Positions 47,169 through 57,282 of a DNA stretch of 64,000 nucleotides are shown here, piece by piece; position 1 is the first letter of the stretch; every line of letters begins with the position of its first letter. Below the pieces are notes generated by a model, which was not told the DNA's origin, searched no databases, and saw only the letters and a list, made by a program, of their open reading frames with translations. The stretch covers positions 62,001-126,000 of the forward strand of contig CAJQUW010009000.1 in the NCBI GenBank assembly GCA_907163375.1. Reading direction: 5' to 3'. The translations under genes and the position numbers were made by a program. Source of the DNA: Prostheceraeus crozeri (lineage: Eukaryota > Platyhelminthes > Polycladida > Euryleptidae).

Positions 47169-47657
47169 AGAGAAATAATCAGTCACGAAGACTATTTTCG
47201 GCTATGTTCAACGACAACCATGCTCTTCCTACATGACTTCCACCAACACTGCGATTTTCTGGACATTGTGAGATGCCCTTTTGTAAAACACATAGAAGAT
47301 TTCGTTCACATATACCACATTGCACATCATAGTATCTTTGACTTAGTCTGCGATTTGCGCATTCGTCAACCTCTGTGAATATCTTATTCTGAACATCGAA
47401 TCTGTACAAATTATCATCAACTTTGAAATTTATCGATGTAGCGTCTTGTAATGGGACCGATTATTGTTATAAACTGTCGTAAATCATCTTCTGTGCTGTC
47501 TGATTTTCATTCTGATAATGAACGAGTATTATTATTAGAATTGTTTACAGACCAAAAAGTAGTTTTATGTATTTTCTCCAAAGGCAATCTTCAGATTTTG
47601 GGAATTTTTTACGGGGTTAGTGATCCAACCATACGCAATCAGCATGCTTTAAGCAAT
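47169..47657. other. Unassigned
   Basis: A 69-codon plus-strand frame (47451-47660) has no recognised family. It could be more of the decayed LINE. Confidence 0.3.
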
Positions 47658-48382
47658 TAGTCCGGCAGCCAGAACGAGTTTCTGCAGGGAACGAGGCCGA
47701 AAGTGAGACCTTCACAGAATGCTGTACATCCTATGCCTACTACGAATCGGCACGTCTGCCGAGTTCTAGTGAGTTCCTCTTCTTGTCAGACAAGATCAAA
47801 GAAAAACACATGTAAATCCAATGGGACGCGGATTGCAGTTTTTGGCTGAAATGAAATTTTGTATATTTTCTCTGATTAAACGAAAAGTACTTAACCCAGA
47901 GTTATAATTTTTGGCATGGAATGTCTTCAGGTCATTTCCTTTCATTTTCATACATCCCTGTCTATATAGCTAAACCCATTTAGATTTGGCGAGCCTCTTA
48001 ATGTCGGCAAACACAAACATTTTGAGCTACTTTATCCACATTCAACCATATTCTCACATGCATTACGATTAGATGCATGATAAAAGCACATGCACACTAT
48101 AGGAAATGACCTGAAGACATTCCATGCCAAAAATTATAACTCTGGGTTAAGTACTTTTCGTTTAATCAGAGAAAATATACAAAATTTATTTTAGCCTAAA
48201 ACTGCAATCTGCGTCCCATTGGATTTGCATGTGTTTTTCTTTGATCCTGTCTGACAAGAAGAGGAACTCACTAGAACTCGGCAGACGTGCCGATTTGTAG
48301 TAGGCATAGGGTGCACATCATTCTGTGAAAGTCTCACTTTCGGCCTCGTTCCCTGCAGAAACTCGTTCTGGCTGCCGGACTA
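47658..48382. mobile_element. Foldback element with about 283-bp arms
   Basis: Inverted arms 47660-47943 and 48099-48380, about 96 % alike, begin GTCCGGCAGCCAGAACGAG and surround a unique centre of about 155 bp. TA at both outer edges may be the target duplication. No coding capacity. Confidence 0.85.
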
Positions 48383-49059
48383 AATGTCAAGTCTGGTGTA
48401 TGCTTTCACCACCGGTACCAATGAAATGACAATCAGAAATATTATCAAGTGAAATTGTGGGGGCCACTAGCAAGTAAAACTGGTTCTAGATTCGCAGTAA
48501 TATTACAAAAAAGCTGAAGTTTGATCAAATCCTGAGCTGAATCTGATTTTAATGAATCAGCCGAGTAGTTAGAAACGATTGCTCATTGTGTCTGAAGCTA
48601 TATTTAGCGCTTTACTCAACAGCAATGAGTATGCCTTGCATCAGCTAATTCGTATAATCTTATCAGTTAACCTTACATTATTCGACGAATAGATATGACG
48701 AAAGAAAAATTTCCGAACGTCTATCAACAATATTCTATAAATATTTATCGGAGGAACTTCGAGAGAGTGTTTTCAACTATTGTTATCATGATAGTTGTGC
48801 TTCCAAAAATGTGTGGGATGTGTAGTAGGTGCGTGCGTGGAATGTTGGAATCTCGATGTACCGGAAATCTGAGTCATTGTCAGCTCTATTTTTTATTTCA
48901 TGATGGAATTATGCTTCCGCCTGGGATGTACAGAAACTCAATTCTGAAGACTTTTGGTACTTCCAATCTGGTGTTCCCAAAAAAGTATGCAAATGCGTAC
49001 AACATCCAAACGTTGTCTCCATGATTGCGAACTGATGACTTTTCAATTTGAAAATTGAG
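48383..49059. other. Unassigned, one 109-codon frame
   Basis: The plus-strand frame 48695-49024 (109 codons, several Cys) is open but I see no domain. It may be chance or part of a host exon. Confidence 0.25.
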
Positions 49060-49061
49060 TA

Positions 49062-49800
49062 CCGTATTTTTTCGAATGCAACCCGCGGGTTATACGATTT
49101 TTTTCAGTGATTCAGGTGCGGGTTCTATTTGAGGGCGGGTCATATGTAAAAATATGCTAACTCACATTACGTTGAACCACAATTTCGCTTTTTTAGTGTG
49201 TGGGAGTGATTCGCAAGAGTTTTCAGACATGTGGCATCACAAGCGATGATCTCAGTCAAATTCAGTGTTTGAAACCAGGCCAACTAGCCGAAGACGCAAT
49301 GAAAGTCCTTCTCTGTCGAGGCGAAGAAGATGAGAAACAGGAATCGAAAATCGAAGGAGAAGAGGACTATGACAGCGAAGATGAAGTGCAAGAACAGCAG
49401 TTGAATGAGGACGAACTATCCGCTGTCGTTGGTTGATTTGACAGCCTATTGTTAATGACATTGGTTTTGTTTACCGTATACTTTTTATCTTTATCAATTT
49501 CTTTGATAAAGCCCTTTTTTCCATCTGATCATTTCACAATGTAATTTTTCAAGAAGAATACGTATTCCTTTAACAAGCAATATTATTTTTAGACCATGAT
49601 GACCCGGTAGACAGGTTATATACCGGTACTACATAACCTAATTTATAAAACCAAGTCAATGCGAGCAGTATAAAGTGGCTATACTTACATAGTCACATTG
49701 TTATGATAGTGCTTGCAAAACAATATAGTGAAGACCTCCTTAATTGATGATTTTAGGTGCGAGTTCTATTTGAGGCCGGGTTGTATTCGAGAAAATGCGG
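49062..49800 (+). mobile_element. TA-flanked pogo/Tigger-like derivative
   Basis: 739 bp between TA (49060-49061 and 49801-49802). Ends CCGTATTTTTTCGAATGCAA and (complement) CCGCATTTTCTCGAATACAA. A shared block GTGCGGGTTCTATTTGAGG is near both ends. It retains the end of a transposase frame (49200-49436). Confidence 0.75.
49200..49436 (+). pseudogene. pogo/Tigger-like transposase C-terminal tail
   Basis: 78 codons starting GVIRKSFQTCGITSDD, the conserved I..SF..CGIT segment just after the DDE domain of pogo/Tigger transposases, followed by an acidic tail (GEEDYDSEDEVQEQQLNEDE). DNA-binding and catalytic domains are missing, so it is a relic inside a non-autonomous element. Confidence 0.6.
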
Positions 49801-50026
49801 TAAGCATTTCTAAAAATTCAAATGTTCAATAAATACCGGTTGACTATTAGTTGAAACACATGCAAGCACAGGATTGAAATAAAATACATAACTTAGAAAA
49901 GTGTGAAAAATGGTGGTACTAGATTCTTTGACTGTTGTACTCTAGATTTTGTTGCACATTACCTACTAGAGAAAGATCTCTGGTTTATTCCAGTAGATTA
50001 TTATAGACAAACACGACAGCAGTCGT

Positions 50027-50524
50027 GTGGCAGCAAAGCGTGGCAGTTACCTATTGAAGTGTAGCAGAGACGAAAAATATACGCGTGCAGTCATCGACAG
50101 AGATGCGGGTAGAGAGGTTGAAGATGTTGACCAAGATGAGGCGATGGTACCCCGAAGCTCAGTGTTTGCGAAGATCAAGCAAAAGTTGTATCAAAAATGG
50201 AGCAACCGCCTTAGAAGAGACGGTGAGATACAGCATAAATGGCCACAACAGAGAGAATCTCCGACCTAAGAAAGCGTGGAAAAGAAGGGATCAGTGTCAT
50301 CTGGCTCAGCTCAGTGGAGAATCAAGATGGCTAAGAAAGTTCGGCCAAAGATTCGCAAAGTGACCGACAACTATTGTAGGTGGTGCAAAGAAACCTCGGA
50401 ATCCATCGATCACCTGATGGAAGCCTGGAAGAATTCGGAAGTTCGTAGCCTACGCAAAAAATGGAGCATTACGGAACGGAAAGACATCCAAATTAACCCT
50501 CTTCATTTCAAAAACTTCGTGTGA
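50027..50524 (+). pseudogene. LINE C-terminal region with zinc-knuckle-like motif
   Basis: Overlapping frames contain AQWRIKMAKKVRPKIRKV then NYCRWCKETSESIDHLMEAW, which resembles the C.WC..ETSEHiL..C motif after the reverse transcriptase of some LINE clades. Upstream, DSSRVAAKRGSYLL is unassigned. Frame shifts are present. It directly adjoins a BED-finger fragment at 50524. Confidence 0.4.
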
Positions 50525-50700
50525 TGGCTCCTAAAAGCGCATATCAAAATCGAAAGTGTACTCATATGTCTTGGAGAAGGATGGGGATTTTCCTGCATGT
50601 TAGAGACTGGAGAAAAACCGTGTGAAGCACACATCAACAAGATGGGAGGAGCCAAGTCACATGTATCCGACTTAAAGCGACATTTGATTCCTCGGAAGCA
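50524..50700 (+). pseudogene. BED-finger-like fragment, second copy
   Basis: Related over its length to 40555-40695 (shared AAATCGAAAGTGTACTCATA). Pieces SKSKVYSYVLEKDGDFPAC and SHVSDLKRHLIP are in different frames. A relic of the same hAT transposase family, keeping some 30 bp that the other copy has lost. Confidence 0.5.
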
Positions 50701-51206
50701 GTGGCTTGACTAACTTGCTCCTAAACATTATGAAAACATCATGACAACCGATGTTATTTTGTTGCAGATTATCAGGCAGACTGTCCTGGTCACAAAATGA
50801 TATTCACAGAATTTATATTATGTGCAACACACTTTGATTCTTCTGAAGATCTAGCAACATTAACGTGGATCGTTGTCTGACCGAGCAGTTGAAATTGCCA
50901 TCAGCAAACAGCTGTATGTCTGTTGTAGTCACACTAACCTACGCAATGCGAAAAGTCGGATTTCTATGGATAAGTGTTCGGTTGAAATAAATACAGAAAA
51001 ATGGTGCTCTTGTTAAATACATATTGGACCGATTCAAGCTGATCACAATTAGCGCTGATACAACAAGCTGAAATGGCGAGCAGGAAACTAAAACAAACAA
51101 GAATGACCAAAACACATCACACACAGGTGATACGGAAGCCGTCTTGTCGGAATACAATTGATATAAGAAGTCAATTGAAGTTGAAATAAGAATTGCCTAT
51201 CTCACA

Positions 51207-51282
51207 TCTCTAGAGGTCTGTTGGTTAGAGCACAGGTCTAGTTAATTAACCTTGGTCGTAGGTTCGAATCCTACCAGACGCA
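51207..51282 (+). pseudogene. tRNA-like sequence, degenerate
   Basis: Shares GGTTAGAGCACAGGTCTAG and the T-arm GTAGGTTCGAATCCTAC with the sequence at 51507-51581, but has a damaged D-arm and 4 extra bases in the anticodon region. Not a functional tRNA. Confidence 0.6.
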
Positions 51283-51506
51283 CATCTTTTGCATGGCAAT
51301 TTGATCTATCGCTTATTTAATTTCATTGTTGTTAATTGCATTCACGACATGGCTAAAGATGCTTTGGTGGACAATCGATCCCCGCTACTTGCCTTAATGT
51401 CGGCGGTCAGAATTGTGACGAGTTATTTATTCATCGATTATTATTGCCTTGACAACTGATGTGTGGTGGTGAGGGTTTGATCCTGCCAATTGACAGAGTC
51501 GCGTAG

Positions 51507-51581
51507 GTGCCTCGTAGCTCAGTTGGTTAGAGCACAGGTCTAGTTAACCTTGGTCGTAGGTTCGAATCCTACCAGCCGCAC
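51507..51581 (+). tRNA. tRNA-like sequence, Thr(AGT)-like
   Basis: D-arm TAGCTCAGTTGGTTAGAGC, anticodon arm CAGGT-CTAGTTA-ACCTT (4 of 5 pairs; anticodon by position AGT, Thr), variable GGTC, perfect T-arm GTAGG-TTCGAAT-CCTAC. The A and B box promoters are good. The acceptor stem pairs only partly (GTGC with GCAC). It could be a tRNA gene copy, a tRNA-derived repeat or a SINE head; the duplicated 3' flank favours a repeat. Confidence 0.45.
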
Positions 51582-51812
51582 ATCTTCTGCGTGCCAATTT
51601 GATCAATCGCTTATTTAATTTCATTTTTGTTAATCCACCTTCGGCTGTTTAATTCACGAAGTCAATAAACAAAGCGTGTTGCACATAATATAAATTCTGT
51701 GAATATCATTTTGTGACCAGGACAGTCTGCCTGTTTATCTGCAACAATAACATCGTTTTCATAATCTTCAGGAGCAAGTTGGTCAGGCCATTGCCTCCGA
51801 GGAATGTCGCAT

Positions 51813-52181
51813 TTCTGCCTGCTGTTGGAAAATTCTCCCCTAAAAGTGCAATCATAATCATGATACTGACAAATCTCATTTTGAGCTATTAATTGAATGT
51901 TCGATCATTACACTGTTGAGTGCATCAAACTCAGAAGTACATGGTTCTATCTACATAAACAATTGGCATTTTGCGATATTTGACCCTCCATAACTTGCAA
52001 AACGACTGGAATTGCAACTTAAGAATTGTCGCTTTACTGATGTTGGGTGACAATCTACTACATATTAGAATTGATAAGAAGCTCGTGTTTAGGATTTTGC
52101 GGACGAATTTAGGAAGAAATTGTCAGCAGCTCCCACACTAAAATGGCATGTCGTTGTGTTACTTTAGTTGGCCTGTACTTG
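51813..52181. other. No recognisable feature
   Basis: About 370 bp, nothing recognised. Confidence 0.4.
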
Positions 52182-52480
52182 CACTAGGTGACATGCTACG
52201 CTCAATTACGGGTAATTCACGCATAAACTACGCGTAATTACACATAACCCTAAACATCTGTGGCTATGCGTGACATTGCTGCAACATCTGTCGGCAGTCC
52301 TGTTATACAGACTTTGCGTCTCATGTGTGTGCATGCATCAGAGGCTAATAAACAATGTGATAGGACCTCAATTTCATGATCAGGGAAGACAAAACATGCT
52401 TAGCGGTTCATTTATGGTTCAAGCGGCAACTCAGACAGCCGTAGACGACGTTCAAACTATAAACGCTTGCTCGCGCGAGT
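52182..52480 (+). mobile_element. Family C MITE, left part only
   Basis: Closely matches 8895-9200 (start CACTAGGTGACATGCTACGC) and stops near 52470-52480, in the middle of the element, where the AT-rich Polinton-like region begins. The missing right half may lie beyond the right edge of the window. Confidence 0.75.
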
Positions 52481-52491
52481 AATGGGCAAAA

Positions 52492-52880
52492 GACCGTTCC
52501 AGGACACCATAAAATTCAAAAAAATAGTATCTTTAAAAACGACATAAATTCATGAATTTAGACCCTTTTTCAGGTTTTTAAGACCTAAATAAATGAATTT
52601 AGTCCATTCAAAAAGTACCATTTTTTCAAAAAATGGCATTTTTAAAAACGACATAAATTCATGAATTTTGGTCATTTTTCAGGTTATGAAGACCTAAATT
52701 CATAAATTTGGGCGTTTTTAAAAATACCCAATTTTCAAATTTTTCAAAATCTCAAATTTGAGAATTACAATTTTCTTGCTTAAATCATGACCGTTCCAGG
52801 ACACCGAAAATCAGAAAAGTTAAGGATCTCAAATTTGTGATTATGATCATTTTCTTGCTCAAATCATGACCGCTCCTGGC
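52492..52880. repeat. Repeat-rich left edge of the Polinton-like element
   Basis: GACCGTTCCAGGACACC occurs at 52492 and 52788, with a related GACCGCTCC near 52868. AAAACGACATAAATTCATGA occurs near 52535 and 52647; a block starting CTCAAATTTG recurs at 52750 and 52829. Polintons carry long terminal repeats, so this may be part of the left terminal repeat; the other end is outside the window. Confidence 0.5.
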
Positions 52881-53195
52881 GTTCTTACAATTTGCACTCA
52901 GATAAACACTCAATTGTAGAGAACATCTGCTTCTCGCATTTATGAATAAAAAGCATTTCAGTGTAAAGAGCTGTGTCCTCCAACTCAAACATTTGAAAGG
53001 AAACAATGTATGAAAGAACAAACAGCTGCTACTACTCTGTGAAACAATGAGATTTTAATTGTACGTTAGGCAAGTTGTTTTACTTCTTGTTAGTGCGTCA
53101 GCACACCCGTATGACGTTAAGATATCTGCCAGCTGTACTGTTTTCATTTATCTCTCTCGTCTGTCATTGTATCGTGTGCTGCGCTGTGATCAGTC

Positions 53196-53869
53196 ATGTC
53201 AACACAAGAAGTTATCGAAGAGCAGTCAAACATTATTGCTACGTTTCCGGAGTTATTTACAGAAATTTCAAAACGATATATTTCCAATGATAAGAAGGAA
53301 GAATATAACACTTTCATCATTGAACAAATGGAGAAATTTCCTATTATTTTTGACCCTACATTTTTTGATAAGGAAAGAAAACGGAGAAGAAAAGCAAAAC
53401 GCTTACTCGTGAAAGAAAAGAAAGAAAGAGAAAGGGACGGAAAGATTGACAACCTTCATCATCAATTAACGACGTCTTTATCTACCCGATATGAATTTGT
53501 GGATTCCTTAGAAGACTTTGTTGAGCCTTCAGGAGATACTGATAAAGCCATTGCAAATTTAAATACTCTTTATGTGATGGAGAAGAAAAATAACGTTATT
53601 AACATAATGATGAAAATCTACCTGGGAAACACGCGAATTATTTACTGGATCTGTGTGAAAAGGATAAGGCATACTTTCAACATTTATTGCAAACTAATAA
53701 CATTTCTTATTCAAGGACTGAAATTGCATTTGCAATTAAATTAGGTAAGATGGCATCTATTTTTCCAAAGATTTGTAGACTAAATGTACCCTTACGTTTT
53801 TTGAAATCGAATTTATCATTGTTAGAAAATTGTCTTCGGAAATATGAAAGCTTTTGGAAAGAAGCTTAA
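53196..53869 (+). pseudogene. Unrecognised protein of the Polinton-like element
   Basis: Leftmost gene of the element. Starts MSTQEVIEEQSNIIATFPEL; has a strongly basic stretch (KERKRRRKAKRLLVKEKKER, about residues 67-86), then a region with no known domain. Position near the terminus and the basic stretch would suit a DNA- or RNA-binding role, but that is a guess. Appears broken. Confidence 0.45.
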
Positions 53870-53887
53870 AAGAACTTAAAAGTAGTA

Positions 53888-54193
53888 GTAGCTGATTTTA
53901 TTTTATTTTACTGGAGAACAAAAATTCGTTGTCCACGCTGTGGACATGTTGTTAATGCAATTTGTAATATTATAGTTAATAACCGATTGTTTTAAGGAAG
54001 TTGAATAGTAGTAGCTGATTTTATTTTATTTTACTGGAGAACAAAAATTCGTTGTCCACGCTGTGGACATGTTGTTAATGCAATTTGTAATATTATAGTT
54101 AATAACCGATTGTTTTAAGGAAGTTGAATAGTAGTAGCTGATTTTATTTTATTTTACTGGAGAACGAAAATTCGTTGTCCACGGTGTGGACAT
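53888..54193. repeat. 123-bp tandem repeat, about 2.5 units
   Basis: Near-identical units start at about 53888, 54011 and 54134 (period 123; the third is partial). Each unit has GTAGTAGCTGATTTTATTTT and a hairpin GTCCAC-loop-GTGGAC (loop GCT or GGT). It lies just after the leftmost gene and before the protease region. Possibly transcription-termination or regulatory sequence. Confidence 0.95.
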
Positions 54194-54311
54194 CAATATT
54201 TGTAGACTTGTGGGGTTGCATTTTTGTAAATATACATATTGAAATATCCATGTGTTGTTTTTAATTTCTCATTTACGGGAATATAATAGAAACATTTTGT
54301 CTTCTATAAAA

Positions 54312-55110
54312 ATGAGCAACATAAATGAGTTTTTTAAATTATACGGCAAACAAACTACGAATTTCGATTTAAATGAGATTGCTAATCAATTGGGAATAAA
54401 GAATTTTCACATATTGATGAGGGATGAATTACTACTGATAAAAGATGTACGAAACACTAACTCTACTAATAAAAATGTAGCAATGTAACGTTTTAATTTA
54501 CATTAAATTAAATCATTTCAAAATCGAATAAGTAGTAAGGAAAGTCATCATTAGAGAACAGTTTTAAATCAATACCCCCTCCCTTCTGTCTTCTAGGGGT
54601 CCCTTAAGAAATTTTTTTATTATAAAATGAGCAACATAAAGGAGTTTTTTAAATTATATGGAACGCAAACCACGACAAATGTCGACCTAAAGAAAATCGC
54701 AAATGAATTAGGAATAAAGAATTTTCATGTTCTAATGAGAGACGAATTACAATTCCTAAAAAATAAGCCAACAGGAACCTTCAGTTCCCGGAACAAAGTT
54801 CCATCAATAACTATAAATTTCATAACAAATCTTCATACGACAGATGAAAAAGGAATACATTGGTCTGCAGGCATCTTTAATAAAAATCGAGATAATTATT
54901 ATTTCGACCGCCCGGAGGCTGAGAACTATTAGTTCGACTCTTATGGATTGCCTCCAACAAACGAAGTTAAAAAATTACTTGGCAATGGAATTTATAATAC
55001 ATTTCAAATTCAAAAACCGGGAACTACTTATTGTGGTCAATTATGTCTTTATGTTTTATTTAAATTACAAAAAGGAGTACAATTTCTTGATATTATGTTA
55101 GAATTGAACG
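54312..55110 (+). pseudogene. Adenain-type cysteine protease region
   Basis: Protease of the adenovirus-protease (C5/Ulp1-like) type, which matures capsid proteins in this group. N-terminal LGIKNFHVLMRDEL matches the conserved I.NF..vfMRD.L segment of Polinton proteases; GIHWSAGIF carries the His region and TTYCGQLCLYVLF the Cys region. A second, shorter copy of the N-terminal segment lies just upstream (54312-54488), so this end was duplicated. Broken. Confidence 0.75.
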
Positions 55111-55405
55111 AACCGTAGGTTCTATGGCTACGCCTAACAAGGGAATTTCATTCCCGAAACGTTAGTTCCAATAATAATGATAATGATAATTAAAAATCAG
55201 TGCGTTGTAATTCATTTTGATAAAAACGGCCTCTGATATCCTCATTATCTAAATCTTTAATTTCATAAGTAATCGGATCAGTTTGATTTATTTTACAAAC
55301 TTCAAATATCTCTTTCGTCCAGTATCCGACGAAGCCTTTTTCAAATTTATTCTTATATTTAAATATTCTAACTCTATCTCCAATTTTAAATTTCGGCTTA
55401 AGTTT

Positions 55406-56551
55406 CTACAAATTCGGATTACTCTCATTCGAATAATTATTCTCGAATATTTTTTTTCTTATCAAATCAGGGTCGTCAGAAGCATTCTTTGGAGTTTCTT
55501 CAATACCAGAATGAACTTTATTATTGTACTCTTCTACAATTCCTGGTAATATCTTCAACCATTTCTGATTTCTTTGCTCAGTAAATTTCTTGAATAATTT
55601 ATTTTTTAACGTCCGATTGAATCTTTCTATCACTACGGCCTTCCCTGCATTTTCAGTTGAATAAACAGTTTCAAATAGTGGCTGAACGTTTCGGTTATAA
55701 AATTCCGACCCTTTATCAACAAACAATTTTTTTGGCTTTCTCTTACTTTCTTTAAAGATTTCTTCAAACGCATATTTAACTGATAGACCACTTTTATTTT
55801 TTAAAGGCTTTACCCAAGCGTATCGTGTATATAAATCTATAACGGTCAATGCGTATTTGTAGTCCCTTTCATTCGGCATATGAATAAGAACAGCACTCCA
55901 AATATCATCTTTATTAAATACTTTTACTTTCAATAAATATTTCGGCTTTCTGTATTCCCTATGAATTTCGGACCCATAGCGTCCTAGGTCATTCGACATT
56001 TCAGACGCGTAGGTTCGAGCGTTGCTCTCAGACAGCTTAGCTGTCGTTTCATTTAAACCCTGACCGAATAATATTTTAGCTTGTAAAGCTTTCTTAACAA
56101 ACATTCTTTCAATTTTTTCTCTAAATGTAGGATTCTGAATACTATCTAATTCTTGAATCATTTTCTTATCAGCTGCATGTCGAGAACTTAGATCATGATT
56201 TCGATAAGCTAAATCATGTCTATAAGCGGCGGCATCTACTCTATTTATTAGTTCTTCACCTGGTTTCGGATTATTATTCTCATCTAGTCTGATATCTAAT
56301 CGAGTTCCTGGACCGGTATATGAATGACCAGGAAGATGTTTTTCTTTCGAATATTTACTCCAAATAAATCCAGGAAAGTTTTCTAATGTTTTTTGTATGT
56401 CACCACCGTAGGTAGTAGCCAAACTTTGTTTGTCGTCGTTACCTTCATAAATTTTACAATTTGAGTTTTTATGTACTTTTAAGAGATAATTCAATAAATC
56501 TAAATTAGAAATTTTTAATTCAATTAAATTTTCGGAATTTTTAGAATTCAT
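55406..56551 (-). pseudogene. PLA2-like domain plus retroviral-type integrase in one frame
   Basis: One open frame of 381 codons. Residues about 60-130 are a parvovirus-type phospholipase A2 domain: YTGPGTRLD (calcium loop) and RHDLAYRNHD (catalytic His-Asp). Such domains help particles leave endosomes. Residues about 195-350 are an integrase core of the Polinton type: YKYALTVIDLYTRYAWVKPL, KKLFVDKGSEFYN and VVIERFNRTLKNK. Between them is a linker encoded partly by paired mini-hairpins (56017-56045). In related elements these domains are usually on separate genes, so this frame may be a fusion specific to this copy. Frame looks long; function not assumed. Confidence 0.8.
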
Positions 56552-56619
56552 TTTAAAAGATAAAAAAATTTAAAAGATAAAATAAATGTTTACCTTATGG
56601 ACCAAAGGTCCTGAGGTTA

Positions 56620-57102
56620 TTACCGAATCATACTAGGACTTAGATATATTCCAGAACCATCTTTAGTTTCTTTAATTTCAATTAAATCATCAACATTGTG
56701 GAGAATAATTTTAAGAACTCGTTTTCCTTCATCAACTAAATTTAATTTACTAATAAAATTATCTACTATTCCGTCACCCCTAGCAACTTTCTCTAACTCT
56801 CTATTATGACGTTTTTGTTCTTCTAATGCTGCCTTCTCTGATTTATTTTTATTTACTGCTTGGACAATACCAGCTGTCCCGCCTGCAACACTTCCTGCAG
56901 CTGCTATGCCACCTATTATTAGTGGAATTAATGGGAGAATTCCACCATTCTTTTCTTCTTGTAATTGAATATTCTCTATCATTGGTTTACTTATGTAATA
57001 CTTTTTTTTGTTAATCGTAATAGTTTTAGGGGTATTTTTGTCAACAATATTACGTAATTTTAATTCAACAGTTTTATTATTATTACTTTTCGCTTGCGAC
57101 AT
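56620..57102 (-). pseudogene. Small virion-type protein with hydrophobic Gly/Ala segment
   Basis: 160-codon frame that looks whole. Residues about 55-85 form a hydrophobic Gly/Ala-rich segment (GGILPLIPLIIGGIAAAGSV) as seen in minor virion proteins of Polinton and adintovirus genomes, followed by a charged helix (EEQKRHNRELEKVARG). It lies between integrase and capsid genes, which supports a structural role. Exact counterpart not identified. Confidence 0.5.
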
Positions 57103-57279
57103 TTTTAATAAAAAAATTTTAAGTTACGAAAAATTTTAATCTATTCTAGTTATTAAAAATTTCAAGTTACCAAAAAATTTTAAGTTACCAAAAAATGTTA
57201 ATCTATTCTAGTTATGAAAAAAATTAATTAATCGACAAAGTGTTGGGCTTTAACCGATCGGCCAAAGGTCCTTAGGTTA
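57103..57279. repeat. AT-rich spacer with direct repeats
   Basis: TAAGTTAC/CAAGTTACCAAAAAATT and TTAATCTATTCTAGTTAT each occur at least twice between 57110 and 57225; a mini-hairpin (GGCCAAAGGTCC, 57255-57266) follows. Probably intergenic control sequence of the element. Confidence 0.7.
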
Positions 57280-57282
57280 CTA

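Larger units (their letters stand above)
50682..51810. repeat. Inverted repeats enclosing tRNA-like sequences
   Basis: Arms 50682-50835 and about 51665-51810 are inverse copies (shared ATCATTTTGTGACCAGGACA, complement on the left). The inner 830 bp contain two tRNA-like sequences with similar 3' flanks. Possibly one end of the hAT-type family whose BED fragment lies just to the left. Confidence 0.75.
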
